This document shows positions 1 to 7,286 of a DNA stretch of 64,000 nucleotides, one piece after another; the stretch's first letter is position 1, and each line of letters starts with the position of its first letter. The notes beneath the pieces are model-generated. The model saw only the letters and a list, made by a program, of their open reading frames with translations. It was not told the origin of the DNA and ran no database searches. A program made the position numbers and the translations under genes. The stretch comes from Bradyrhizobium sp. SRS-191 (GTDB taxonomy: Bacteria; Pseudomonadota; Alphaproteobacteria; Rhizobiales; Xanthobacteraceae), in the NCBI RefSeq assembly GCF_024586915.1, contig NZ_JANBVS010000001.1:124001-188000 (forward strand). The letters run 5' to 3'.

Positions 1-56
1 GAAAGAGATTTTTGAGATGACGCGAGGAGAAGGACGAACACCGCCTCCATCGCGCG

Positions 57-266
57 TCATGGGACCATGGCGCCTCCATCGTTCGGGGGATGGGTGATCG
101 CGACCAGGCGGTCGCCCTTGATCTCGGCGCGGCGGCTGTCGAGCAGGCGGGCCACGATCGCATCCGAGATGCGTTTCGTGCCGAAGCGCCAGCCGCCGCG
201 CGTGCGCCGCTCGAAGGGGCTGAGTTCGAGCAGGCGGAGGTGATTGAAATACATCCGGGTGGCCAT
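57..266 (-). CDS. Small phage protein, unknown function (69 aa)
   Basis: Last visible gene of a leftward operon that starts near 2319. Its start codon overlaps the stop of the upstream gene by one base (TGATG), a sign of translational coupling. The sequence has a basic N-terminal half (RRTRGGWRFG) and a middle segment (ISDAIVARLL) that could be a short helix. No family recognised. Confidence 0.6.
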   Translation of the reverse strand: MATRMYFNHLRLLELSPFERRTRGGWRFGTKRISDAIVARLLDSRRAEIKGDRLVAITHPPNDGGAMVP

Positions 267-1036
267 CAGCTCGGCTCGCTGGTGATGGTGGGAGCCGGCG
301 AAAGCTCGACGACAGCAGAGCCCTTGGCCGTGACGAGCTCCTCACAACGCAGCGCGAGCGCCTCGGCCTGCTCCTTCCACGTCACCCGCCACAGCGGCTT
401 GGCGCAGTTCGGGCATGTGTCGCCGGCTGTGTCGCGCGACGATACCGAGCCGTCGGCGGCGTTCAGCGTGGCCTGCTGCAGACCAAAGTTGCATTTCGGG
501 CAGCGCCAGGCGCCGGGCACGTAGACGTCGCGCAAGACGGGCACCGGCTGCTCGCCGGTCGCCATCGCCGTGGCGTAGGCGGGATCGCGGTAGCGGTCGA
601 GCGCGGGCGCCGGCGGATAGGCGCCGGGCGGCTTGATATCGGGCCGCGCCAGATCGGCCGCGATGTTGTCGAACGTATTCTCGTTCCAAAGGCCGTGGCG
701 CTCGAACAGCGCGACCACCTGATAATAGTTGTCGGCCTTGGTGACGCGGTGATGCGCGGCGAACGGCTTGCCGTTGGCGGCCCAATGCTCGGCCTGCTGC
801 ATCAGGCTGCCGATCTCGCGGCGGAAGTAGGTCGCGATCAGCTGCGCATGCGCATTCTCGACGGCGCGGATCGCGGCATCGGCATAGGCAAGGTTGAGCG
901 CCTGCTCCTGCTCGTCGAGCTCGTCGAAGCCGCGCAGATGCAGATCCGGCGGAAAGTTCGGCCGGATCCAGGTGTTGGTGACGTCGACCAGGGCGGTCGC
1001 GATCGTCAGGCGCAGCTGCTCGCGTGGTGTCATCAT
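266..1036 (-). CDS. Phage protein with C-terminal zinc ribbon (256 aa)
   Basis: The start is placed at the double methionine MMTPREQ at 1036, because it overlaps the stop of the upstream gene (ATGA style); an in-frame ATG at 1084 would overlap that gene by over 50 bases. The N-terminal half is predicted helical. The C-terminal part carries two CxxC pairs (CPKC and CPNC) about 30 residues apart, a zinc-ribbon pattern that often binds nucleic acid. No named family recognised; leftward early operon. Confidence 0.7.
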   Translation of the reverse strand: MMTPREQLRLTIATALVDVTNTWIRPNFPPDLHLRGFDELDEQEQALNLAYADAAIRAVENAHAQLIATYFRREIGSLMQQAEHWAANGKPFAAHHRVTKADNYYQVVALFERHGLWNENTFDNIAADLARPDIKPPGAYPPAPALDRYRDPAYATAMATGEQPVPVLRDVYVPGAWRCPKCNFGLQQATLNAADGSVSSRDTAGDTCPNCAKPLWRVTWKEQAEALALRCEELVTAKGSAVVELSPAPTITSEPS

Positions 1037-1350
1037 GCGGCCCTTTCGATGGGACGTATTACGTCGGTGACGTAAGCTTTCCACTGCCGGTCGATCTCCT
1101 CGAAATCGTCGACCGCCAAGAGGATGATCTCGCGCATGTAAGCGTCAGTGTCGGACCGCCGGCGGAAGATATCGGCTGCAACCTTCAAGTAGGAATGCGC
1201 AGCGCCGCCCAATCGAGCGTAGTCGAACACGAAGCCGCCATAGGGACTGCGATTCACGTAACGGATGAGGTCGCCCGGGAAATTGGCGCCACGATCGATG
1301 CTCTTCTTTCGGCCCATGGCGGGATCCTCAGCTGGTGGGCGGTCGGTCAT
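1033..1350 (-). CDS. Phage protein, unknown function (105 aa)
   Basis: Start at MTDRPPAEDP (1350), which overlaps the stop of the preceding small gene; MGRKKSID eleven codons later is an alternative. The frame stays open to 1734, but that upstream part lies antisense-frame to two better genes. The body (NFPGDLIRYVNRSPYG, then EIILLAVDDFEEID) looks like a small globular protein. No family recognised. Sits in a chain of four-base overlaps, so expression is probably coupled to its neighbours. Confidence 0.65.
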   Translation of the reverse strand: MTDRPPAEDPAMGRKKSIDRGANFPGDLIRYVNRSPYGGFVFDYARLGGAAHSYLKVAADIFRRRSDTDAYMREIILLAVDDFEEIDRQWKAYVTDVIRPIERAA

Positions 1351-1505
1351 GGCGCGACCCGGCAATCGGTGGTGTGGGTGAGGATCGAGCCGGCGACGCA
1401 GGTGTGCGGCGACGGGCGGTCGGGAATGGCGGTCGCCATGACGACGGCGCCGAACAGCACGACGGTGCAGGCGACGGCGAGGCCGAGGAACGCGCGCGAG
1501 ATCAT
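1347..1505 (-). CDS. Small membrane or secreted protein (52 aa)
   Basis: A 52-codon frame fits exactly between two phage genes, with ATGA-type overlaps at both ends (start inside the stop of the 1502-1948 gene, stop overlapping the start of the 1033-1350 gene). It begins MISRAFLGLAVACTVV and has one hydrophobic stretch at residues 5-26, then a short tail with two cysteines. This is a single-pass membrane or exported micropeptide. Function unknown; the two perfect overlaps are the main evidence that it is real. Confidence 0.6.
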   Translation of the reverse strand: MISRAFLGLAVACTVVLFGAVVMATAIPDRPSPHTCVAGSILTHTTDCRVAP

Positions 1506-1948
1506 GATGCGGCCCTTTCGCTCGCGGCGCGCAGCGCGCAGGCGCGGGCCATGGCGCGATCGACCAGGCGAATGATCTCGCCTTGGCCGTGACCGCGACC
1601 CGACAGCGTGCGGATCGCCGCGCGCTCGTCATCGCAGGCGCCGTAGCGGAGCAGGTCCTGCGCCATGGTCTCGATCTTGGCGGCGGTGAAGCCGTCAACA
1701 TTCCGCTCGTCATGGCCGGGCTTGACCCGGCCATCCATCATCTGTGCGACGATCTGTTCGTCGGAGGGGATGGATGCCCGGGTCAAGCCCGGGCATGACG
1801 ACTGAGAGGGCCGCGACGGCTCGGCCATAGCGGTGGCGACGGCGGCGAGCTGGGCGTCGAGCGCGGCGTCGAGCCGCTGCGCCGGCGGCAGATCGCGATG
1901 CTTCTGCCAGTTGATCAGCAGGTCGTCCGCATGCTGTTGCGAGGTCAT
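1502..1948 (-). CDS. Phage protein carrying an in-frame host-type repeat (148 aa)
   Basis: N-terminal part (QHADDLLINWQKHRD) and C-terminal part (GFTAAKIETMAQDLL) look like ordinary phage sequence. Between them, residues about 49-81 (SCPGLTRASIP... to ...DGRVKPGHDE) are encoded by a palindromic dispersed repeat at 1708-1801 that keeps the frame open. The C-terminal motif GFTAAxI also occurs in the neighbour at 2029-2319 (GFTAAQIKLHA), so the two genes may be paralogues. Function unknown. The repeat probably adds a surface loop or linker. Confidence 0.65.
   Translation of the reverse strand: MTSQQHADDLLINWQKHRDLPPAQRLDAALDAQLAAVATAMAEPSRPSQSSCPGLTRASIPSDEQIVAQMMDGRVKPGHDERNVDGFTAAKIETMAQDLLRYGACDDERAAIRTLSGRGHGQGEIIRLVDRAMARACALRAASERAAS
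1708..1801. repeat. Dispersed palindromic repeat, family A (inside a gene)
   Basis: Two inverted units, CGTCATGGCCGGGCTTGACC at the left and its relative ending GTCAAGCCCGGGCATGACGA at the right, flank a short centre. Each unit is itself palindromic (GCCGGGCTTGACCCGGC). The same element is complete at 49601-49680, partial at 35263-35289 and 51336-51367, and degenerate at about 39238-39320. It resembles extragenic palindromic repeats of bradyrhizobia, but here it lies in a coding frame. Confidence 0.8.
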
Positions 1949-2028
1949 GAGCGTGTCCCAAAAAAAAGCGGCGGCCGAGCTGTCCTGGGCAGAGAACCCG
2001 GCCGCCAGGCTGGGAGGAACGGGTGCGA

Positions 2029-2319
2029 TCAGAGCGAGGGGCCGGCGAGAAACTGCGCCAGCGCGCGGGCATCGGCGGCGTGCAGCTTGATCTGCGCGGC
2101 CGTAAAACCCTTCTGCAGCAGGTCGGTCTCGGTGATCCCCGAGCCGCAGGCGGCGGCCTCGCGCATGTCCTCGGCCATGCGCGCGATCAGCTGCGTGGAC
2201 GGCAGGCTCGCGCGCGGCGGCGTCAGGGCGCTGGCGATGAAAGCGGGGATGGCAGGTTGCGCAGCAAGGCGCGAGGGCTTGGCGGGCAGGCGGTTGCAGC
2301 GGCGGATTGGACGGCGCAT
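2029..2319 (-). CDS. Small phage protein, first gene of the leftward operon (96 aa)
   Basis: Start at 2319, preceded on the reverse strand by a GGGAG Shine-Dalgarno that lies inside a perfect 8-bp hairpin. The N-terminus is basic and proline-rich (MRRPIRRCNRLPAKPSR). The C-terminal motif LLQKGFTAAQIKLHA is shared with the gene at 1502-1948. An operator-like inverted repeat at 2371-2393 lies just upstream, so this gene probably leads a repressor-controlled leftward transcript. Function unknown. Confidence 0.6.
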   Translation of the reverse strand: MRRPIRRCNRLPAKPSRLAAQPAIPAFIASALTPPRASLPSTQLIARMAEDMREAAACGSGITETDLLQKGFTAAQIKLHAADARALAQFLAGPSL

Positions 2320-2326
2320 CTCGTAA

Positions 2327-2346
2327 CTCCCATCTGGTGATGGGAG
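2327..2346 (-). promoter_or_regulatory. Hairpin over the ribosome binding site of the leftward operon
   Basis: CTCCCATC at 2327-2334 and GATGGGAG at 2339-2346 are perfect 8-bp arms with a 4-base loop. On the reverse-strand transcript the GGGAG part is the likely Shine-Dalgarno for the gene starting at 2319, so folding would hide it. Translational control is an inference. Confidence 0.5.
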
Positions 2347-2370
2347 GCGAGCATGTCGACTTACACGATT

Positions 2371-2393
2371 CGTGTCAACATGTTTTATGTTGA
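2371..2393. promoter_or_regulatory. Candidate phage repressor operator (left)
   Basis: Contains TCAACAT-GTTTT-ATGTTGA (2375-2393), a perfect inverted repeat with 7-bp arms. The 23-bp block starting CGTGT matches a block at 3687-3709 at 18 of 23 positions. It sits upstream of the leftward operon beginning at 2319, where a CI-type repressor would be expected to act. Confidence 0.6.
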
Positions 2394-2400
2394 AAATCGG

Positions 2401-2982
2401 CTACGCGCGGAAAGCGCCTATTAACGAACAGGATGCTCGCGCCGACTGCGAGTGGATCAATCCCAGGTTCAGCCTGTTGAACTTCTTCGATGTCTTGGCC
2501 GGGATACTCGAATAGATCGTCTGGCTGAGGCCGCTGAGCTTGGTCCCGCTAGAGCCACTGAAGTCGCAGGCGACCGTGATATCTTTGACGGCATAGGTAT
2601 TTTTGTTGAGGATCGTCAGCGTCACGATGGCGACATTGTCGAAGCCGCCTTTCTCCCAGGCATAAGTGGAGATCTCCAACCGGTCGACGGCCGGCCTGTT
2701 GCGTTCAAAGGCCTCGGCGCGCGCCTTGTCGTCGGCCGCGACCTTCGCACGCCAAGCCTTGGGGTCGTCGAGCCCGGCCGCTTTCGCCCTGAGCATCTCG
2801 GCTGCGTCGACAAAACCGGCGGCCGTGGCGGCAGCCTCATCGGCCTTCGCCTGCTCGTCGCTGGCCACTCTGGCCCGGTCGATCATCTGGCCGCCGACGA
2901 AGATTCCGACGACGAGAACGGCAGCAAAAATCAATTGTCCGGTAAAACTTTTGCCTTTCGGCGCAATCGCGGGATCAGCCAT
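2401..2982 (-). CDS. Membrane-anchored prophage protein (193 aa)
   Basis: Start chosen at MADPAIAPKG (2982); the open frame reaches 3063 but would then overlap the repressor. A single transmembrane segment (QLIFAAVLVVGIFVGG) near residues 15-31 is followed by an alanine/acid-rich helical region (likely coiled coil) and a C-terminal domain rich in beta pattern (NVAIVTLTILNKN, then ITVACDFSG). It lies directly downstream of the repressor gene, with 11 bases between them, so it is probably expressed in the lysogen. A superinfection-exclusion role would suit that place but is only a guess. Confidence 0.7.
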   Translation of the reverse strand: MADPAIAPKGKSFTGQLIFAAVLVVGIFVGGQMIDRARVASDEQAKADEAAATAAGFVDAAEMLRAKAAGLDDPKAWRAKVAADDKARAEAFERNRPAVDRLEISTYAWEKGGFDNVAIVTLTILNKNTYAVKDITVACDFSGSSGTKLSGLSQTIYSSIPAKTSKKFNRLNLGLIHSQSARASCSLIGAFRA

Positions 2983-2993
2983 CGGCGATCCTT

Positions 2994-3668
2994 TCAGGTT
3001 GTAGCAGTCCTCATCTTGCGTTGAACCGCGCGGCGAAAGCTGCCGGTGTCCAGGGTTTTCCATTGTCCGCGGCGCACCACGGAGTGAACTTCGGTGGCGC
3101 TCTGGATCTTCACATTGCGCATCGGCGGCGCATTGAAGCTCTCGAGGTCGAACAATCCCTTGCGGCCGCCCGGCACGATGCGTTTCAGGTAGCGGTTGCC
3201 CTCGGCCGTCACGACCAGCGTCTCGAAGTGCAGCAGATCCTCGGGATGGCGCTCGCGCTTGATGACGATGATGACGTCGCCATCGTCGTAGCGCGGGAAC
3301 ATGGAGTTGCCCGCGACCCTGAAGGCCGCGGCATTCGCCGGAAGCGGGAAGGGGACCTCGATCTCCTCAAGCCCATCGTCGCCGACATCCTCGACCGACG
3401 TTTCGATCGCGCCGCCGGCTCCGACCAGGCCCTCAACCCTGACCAGGTTGTTCTTGTTGCGATCGCCTTCGCCGGACAGAAGCCACGCCGCCGAGACCTT
3501 GAAGGCCTTGGCATACCGCTCGGCGATATCAACAGGAAATCCGTTCTGGCCGTTTTCGTGCGCGGCATAGGTCGACGGCGGCCAGCCAAACCGCTTGGCG
3601 GCCGACATCGCCGATGAAAATCCTGCGTTTTTTCGCGCCTCGCGAAGCCTAAGGCCCATCGTGTCCAT
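2994..3668 (-). CDS. CI/LexA-like phage repressor with S24 peptidase domain (224 aa)
   Basis: N-terminal helix-turn-helix (residues about 5-65; LREARKNAGFSS through YAAHENGQNGF) and a C-terminal S24 domain. The S24 catalytic serine is in GNSMFPRYDDGD and the lysine in NRYLKRIVPG; a GAGG stretch near residue 80 may hold the self-cleavage site. This is the layout of repressors that hold the lysogenic state and self-cleave when RecA is activated by DNA damage. Start chosen at MDTMGLRL (3668); the frame extends to 3953 but upstream codons would overlap the divergent gene. The divergent Cro-like gene and the operators between them fix its role. Confidence 0.9.
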   Translation of the reverse strand: MDTMGLRLREARKNAGFSSAMSAAKRFGWPPSTYAAHENGQNGFPVDIAERYAKAFKVSAAWLLSGEGDRNKNNLVRVEGLVGAGGAIETSVEDVGDDGLEEIEVPFPLPANAAAFRVAGNSMFPRYDDGDVIIVIKRERHPEDLLHFETLVVTAEGNRYLKRIVPGGRKGLFDLESFNAPPMRNVKIQSATEVHSVVRRGQWKTLDTGSFRRAVQRKMRTATT

Positions 3669-3686
3669 GGGCCAATCATCACAAAT

Positions 3687-3720
3687 CGTGTTAACACATG
3701 TCATGTTGACTGTATCAACA
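3687..3720. promoter_or_regulatory. Candidate operators between repressor and cro-like gene
   Basis: Three related half sites occur: TTAACA (3691-3696, inside the palindrome GTGTTAACAC), TGTTGA (3704-3709) and TCAACA (3715-3720). The last two form an inverted repeat with a 5-base spacer. The block 3687-3709 matches the left operator at 2371-2393. Binding by the repressor and the Cro-like protein is inferred from position. Confidence 0.65.
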
Positions 3721-3743
3721 CGAATCATGTAGGTCCGTGGCTC

Positions 3744-3986
3744 ATGTCGAACGATTCGCGAACCACTGACGACGTCTTCGGGGCTTTCGGAGGTCCGGCC
3801 AAGTTCGCCCGGACCTTCCGGATCAAGCCCTCGACAGCATCGGAGATGAAGCGCCGGCAGAGCATCTCGGTCGATCTCTGGCCGGAGATCGTTGCTGAGG
3901 CCGGCCGCGAGGGCATCGATTGGCTCACTTACGAACGGCTCACGCAGATGCACGCCAGGCCTTTCCGGATTGCGAGGTTGTCATGA
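3744..3986 (+). CDS. Cro-like helix-turn-helix protein (80 aa)
   Basis: First gene of the rightward early operon, divergent from the S24 repressor. The sequence VFGAFGGPAKFARTFRIKPSTASEMK reads as a helix-turn-helix of the Cro/YdaS-like type, in which a single domain fills most of the protein. The next line, WPEIVAEAGREGIDWLTYERL, would be the final helices. Expected to bind the shared operators and favour lytic growth. Function inferred from fold pattern and position. Confidence 0.75.
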   Translation: MSNDSRTTDDVFGAFGGPAKFARTFRIKPSTASEMKRRQSISVDLWPEIVAEAGREGIDWLTYERLTQMHARPFRIARLS

Positions 3987-4378
3987 CCCGCAAGTTATCC
4001 GCCGATCGCACGCCGTCAAATCAGTCGACCCGCGAGGATGCGGGCAGAAAGTCCGACGGCGCGGCCTGGTTCGCGCCAATTGCCCGGAAACTCGAAGAGA
4101 TTTTTACCCGCAAGGTTGCGGGTGAGACCGCGTTTCGGGCCTGCGTCGACATCTCCACCGCCGAGCGCTGGCTGGCCGGCACCTCGGCGCCGCAGGGCGT
4201 GCACCTGGCGCGCCTGCTGTGCTCCGACATCGGCGATCAGCTCCACGTCGCCCTGATCGAGAACGTGCAGACGCCGTGGGCCGAGGCCCGCCGCGCCGAG
4301 CTGAAGCGCGCGCAGCTGCTGCGCGAGCGCGAAGAGATCGAGCGGCGCCTCGCGGCGCTGGGGCCTTTGGGGAAGTAG
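3983..4378 (+). CDS. Early phage protein, possible regulator (131 aa)
   Basis: Start at MTRKLSADR (3983), which overlaps the cro stop codon (ATGA). The middle (ETAFRACVDISTAERWLAGTSAPQGVHLARLL) resembles a helix-turn-helix in which AERWLAG would be the turn region; the C-terminus (RRAELKRAQLLREREEIERRL) is a likely coiled coil. It might act as a CII-like activator, but no family is recognised with confidence. Confidence 0.65.
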   Translation: MTRKLSADRTPSNQSTREDAGRKSDGAAWFAPIARKLEEIFTRKVAGETAFRACVDISTAERWLAGTSAPQGVHLARLLCSDIGDQLHVALIENVQTPWAEARRAELKRAQLLREREEIERRLAALGPLGK

Positions 4379-4401
4379 CAGGGGACACGGGGGCGGGGGG
4401 C

Positions 4402-4593
4402 ATGGAAACGATCTGCTGGCTGATCATCGGCGCGCTCGTGCTCGCCGGGTTTGCAATCGTGCGATGGGACCTCAAGCACGGCATGCATCCGGGCGAGGAG
4501 CCCGCGCCGCTGGGCGACGTCACCTTCGTGCCTGATGATCAGCAGTACGCGCTCCACCGCGCGCGGTTCGAGCGGATGGACGGGGTGCTGTGA
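4402..4593 (+). CDS. Small single-pass membrane protein (63 aa)
   Basis: Starts METICWLIIGALVLAGFAIV, one transmembrane segment at residues 3-20, then a soluble tail. A run of G residues (GGGGCGGGGGG) lies just before the ATG at 4402 and can pair as a Shine-Dalgarno. Function unknown; small membrane proteins are common in phage early regions. Confidence 0.6.
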   Translation: METICWLIIGALVLAGFAIVRWDLKHGMHPGEEPAPLGDVTFVPDDQQYALHRARFERMDGVL

Positions 4594-4602
4594 TGGCCGC
4601 CG

Positions 4603-5079
4603 ATGACCGTTGCTATCAATACGCGCGATCTGGCCACGCCGCTCGACCTGGAGCACACGCCCTGGCGCAGGATCCTGCTGTCGGTGCGCGAGGACGTCTG
4701 GACCCTGGTCGATGCCGAGGATCACGCCTGGTTGTCCCAGCACACCTGGAACGTTTGGCATGGCGGCGCGCGGGGGCGCTGGAAGCGCTACGCCAAGCGC
4801 AACGTGGGTGCGGATCGCGCGACGGTGCGGATGCATCGCGAGATCATGAAGCGGGCCGAGCCGCGCTCGGAGCGGTTCATGGCGACGCATCACGTCGACC
4901 ACATCAACGGCAACGCGCTGGACAACCGCCGCGCCAATCTGCGCTGGGCCACGCCGCGGCAGAACGCAGCCAACCGGCAGGTGCGCGCCTTCGTGCCGTC
5001 GCTCGACGACATCCTGCACCGGCTGCTGGCCTCGCTGCCGGAGCATGCGGCGCCGGGGCTTGCCGAGATTCCGTTCTGA
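4603..5079 (+). CDS. HNH homing-type endonuclease (158 aa)
   Basis: The core HHVDHINGNALDNRRANLRW (about residues 96-115) is the HNH_3 motif: two metal-binding histidines, an asparagine and the following DNR/NLR block. It is the form found in free-standing phage homing endonucleases, which cut DNA and spread to related phages. The N-terminal part (ILLSVREDVWTLVDAEDHAWL) fits the same family. It sits as an extra gene between small early genes, as mobile endonucleases often do. Confidence 0.85.
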   Translation: MTVAINTRDLATPLDLEHTPWRRILLSVREDVWTLVDAEDHAWLSQHTWNVWHGGARGRWKRYAKRNVGADRATVRMHREIMKRAEPRSERFMATHHVDHINGNALDNRRANLRWATPRQNAANRQVRAFVPSLDDILHRLLASLPEHAAPGLAEIPF

Positions 5080-5098
5080 GCGCGGGGAGGTTCTGCTG

Positions 5099-5533
5099 AT
5101 GACGACGCGTCGGAATTTTCTCGGCCTGCTCGCCGCGGCGCCGCTGCTGCCAGCAGCAGCGAAGGCGGCCAATGTGCTGACGGAGAGCCCGCATCTCGGC
5201 GGCTACGCCGTGCCTCGCGAGTTGCAGCCGTTCGTCGGCGAGCTCGTGTGCGGGGAGTCTGTGCTGACCCATTCGCAATATTTGCAGCTGGCTCCGTCTT
5301 CCCCTCTCCCCTTGCGGGAGAGGGTGGCGCCGCAGGCGACGGGTGAGGGGTATCTCTCCGCGATCTCATATGTCGACGTATACCCCTCACCCGACTGCGA
5401 TCGTGGTCAGGATCTCGCTGCCCTCTCCCTCAAGGGAAGAGGGCGCAGCAATGCGCGGCTCGCTTGCGGCACCAAGCCCGGCGTCGGCGACCATACGCCG
5501 GAATTGCTGGCGCCCTGGGAGATCGCATCATGA
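5099..5533 (+). CDS. Exported protein with twin-arginine signal, tail made of a repeat (144 aa)
   Basis: Start at MTTRRNFLGLLAAAPLLP (5099): the pair RR-N-FL followed by a hydrophobic stretch and AAAKA is a good Tat-type signal with an AxA cleavage site. The ATG is preceded by GGGGAGG. After about 65 residues of ordinary sequence (to THSQYLQLAP) the frame enters the dispersed repeat at 5299-5447 and stays open to a stop that overlaps the next gene (ATGA at 5530). The native protein may therefore have been shorter. Function unknown. Confidence 0.55.
   Translation: MTTRRNFLGLLAAAPLLPAAAKAANVLTESPHLGGYAVPRELQPFVGELVCGESVLTHSQYLQLAPSSPLPLRERVAPQATGEGYLSAISYVDVYPSPDCDRGQDLAALSLKGRGRSNARLACGTKPGVGDHTPELLAPWEIAS
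5299..5447. repeat. Dispersed palindromic repeat, family B (inside a gene)
   Basis: Inverted blocks of the type CCCCTCTCCCCTTGCGGGAG and GGGTGAGGGGTATCTCTCCG, with the reverse partner TACCCCTCACCC and a closing CCCTCTCCCTCAAGGG. The same arrangement occurs at 12102-12255 and 47921-48079, with a short fragment at about 6838-6862. The first, second and fragment copies lie in open frames of phage genes. Confidence 0.8.
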
Positions 5534-6909
5534 GCTATCTCCCGCCTGGTCATGCGCCGCTGAAGCCGCATCCGTTCGCCAACCTGTTTCCGATGCTGTC
5601 GGAGGCCGAGCTCGGTGAGCTCGCCGCCGACATCGCGGCTAATGGCCAGGTCGAGACGGTCAAGCTGCACCGGGGCATGATCCTCGACGGCCGCAACCGC
5701 TACGCCGCCTGCGCGGCGCGGAGCCTCGGCGTGCGCACCGAGATATTCGAGGGCGACGATCGCGCCGCGCTCGCCTGGGTGATCTCCAAGAACCTGAAGC
5801 GGCGGCATCTCAACGAGAGCCAGCGCGCGATGGTGGCGGCACGGATCGCGACCTTGCGGCTCGGCGACAACCAGCAGGCGCGTGCGCAAATTTGCGCAGG
5901 CCCTGACCTGTTGGCCTCGGTCGCGCCGCCGGCCGAGCCGCCGGCGGCAGTGTCGCAGAGCGAGGCGGCGGCGAGCCTCAACGTCTCCAGGCGCAGCGTG
6001 CAGACCGCTGCGAACGTGCTGGAAAAGGCTGCGCCGGAGGTGGCCGCCGCGGTCGATAGCGGCGCGATCGCCGTGTCGGTCGCGACCGAGATCGTCGAGC
6101 TGCCGAAGGCGGAGCAGGCGGCGATCCTGGCCGAGCTGCCGCGCGACGAGCAGGGCAAGCTGACGCCGGAGGCGAAGAAGAAGGTGCGCGCGATCGCCAA
6201 GGAGGTGCGCAGCGAGGACCAGGCGGCGAAGCGGGAGAAGCGCAAGGCAAAAGAGGCTGAGCTCGGCGCGCAGATCTCGGCGCTGCCGGAGGTCAAGGCC
6301 GGCGTGATCCTCTCGGACTTCGAGTGGCACTTCAAGGTCTACAGCGCCGAAACGGGCATGGATCGTCATGCCGCCAACCACTATTTGACCGCCGCAGAAT
6401 GCGAGACCGCTGAGGCGATCGTCGCGCGCCAAAACGAGCGGATGCAGGTCGCGGCCGATGATTGCGTCCACTTCATGTGGGTGCCCGCATGCTTCGACAA
6501 GGTCGGGCATCGCGTGATGGAGCTGCAGGGCTTCAAATACGTTACGCAGTTCGTCTGGGTGAAGCCCGGAATGGGCACTGGCTACTGGGTGCGCGATGCG
6601 CATGAGCTGCTGCTGATCGGCGTGCGCGGCAAGGTGCCGGCGCCGTCGCTGGGGACGCAATTCCGCAGCGTGATCGACGCGCCGCGGGCCGAGCATTCCG
6701 AAAAGCCGGATGCGCAATACGAGATCATCGAAGCGTACTTCCCGACCTTGCCAAAAATCGAGCTGAACGCCCGCCGCGCCAGGCCGGGCTGGATCCAGTG
6801 GGGGAACGAGGCTCCTGTCGCAGAGGCGGTCGGCTCCTCTCCCCCTTGCGGGGAGGGGGCGGGGGTGGGGGTCGACACCGGCGGTGATGATGAGGAGCAA
6901 GCCGCATGA
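5530..6909 (+). CDS. ParB-domain / MT-A70-like DNA methyltransferase, catalytic motif altered (459 aa)
   Basis: Start at MSYLPPGHAP (5530), overlapping the previous stop. Residues about 10-110 form a ParB/Srx-type domain (VKLHRGMILDGRNRYAAC, then NLKRRHLNESQRAMVAAR). A helix-turn-helix-like part follows, then an MT-A70-type adenine methyltransferase domain (SAETGMDRHAANHY, FVWVKPGMGTGYWVRDAHEL). The MT-A70 catalytic motif is normally DPPW or DPEW; here it reads DFEW in ILSDFEWHFKVYS, so activity is uncertain. The 3' end runs into a fragment of repeat family B. The palindrome TGCGCAAATTTGCGCA lies inside the frame at 5883-5898. Either phage DNA modification or a degenerate DNA-binding role is possible. 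Confidence 0.8.
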   Translation: MSYLPPGHAPLKPHPFANLFPMLSEAELGELAADIAANGQVETVKLHRGMILDGRNRYAACAARSLGVRTEIFEGDDRAALAWVISKNLKRRHLNESQRAMVAARIATLRLGDNQQARAQICAGPDLLASVAPPAEPPAAVSQSEAAASLNVSRRSVQTAANVLEKAAPEVAAAVDSGAIAVSVATEIVELPKAEQAAILAELPRDEQGKLTPEAKKKVRAIAKEVRSEDQAAKREKRKAKEAELGAQISALPEVKAGVILSDFEWHFKVYSAETGMDRHAANHYLTAAECETAEAIVARQNERMQVAADDCVHFMWVPACFDKVGHRVMELQGFKYVTQFVWVKPGMGTGYWVRDAHELLLIGVRGKVPAPSLGTQFRSVIDAPRAEHSEKPDAQYEIIEAYFPTLPKIELNARRARPGWIQWGNEAPVAEAVGSSPPCGEGAGVGVDTGGDDEEQAA

Positions 6910-7286
6910 GATCGATCCCCGTTGCGCAGTTTCACGATGAGCTCAAGTCGCAAGGCGTCAAGTCGCACATGGACTTCGCCTTCCGCTGTCCGATCTGCAA
7001 GACCGTGCAATCGGCGCGAGATCTGATTGCCGCTGGCGCCGGCAAGAGCTTCGACGATGTCGAGGGCTACTTGGCTTTCTCTTGCGTCGGTCGCTGGACC
7101 GGTGCGGGCGGGCACAAGAAGGGGGATGCGACCGGCCGCGGCTGCGACTGGACGCTCGGCGGTCTCTTCCGGCTGCATCAACTGATTGTCGTCACGGAGG
7201 ACGGCAAGGAGCATCCGCGTTTTGAGCCGGCGTCTCCCGAAGAAGCGCGAGCGCATGCCGCGAAGTTCGAGGAGCAGGCCGCATGA
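6906..7286 (+). CDS. VVA0879-family phage protein (126 aa)
   Basis: The pattern RCPICKTVQSARDLIAAGAG, then SCVGRWTGAG, GCDWTLGGLF and HPRFEPASPEEA matches my recall of the VVA0879 family, small proteins found in phages and prophages of Proteobacteria. The CPxC pair with later cysteines suggests a zinc site. Biochemical role is not known. Overlaps both neighbours by four bases. Confidence 0.75.
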   Translation: MRSIPVAQFHDELKSQGVKSHMDFAFRCPICKTVQSARDLIAAGAGKSFDDVEGYLAFSCVGRWTGAGGHKKGDATGRGCDWTLGGLFRLHQLIVVTEDGKEHPRFEPASPEEARAHAAKFEEQAA

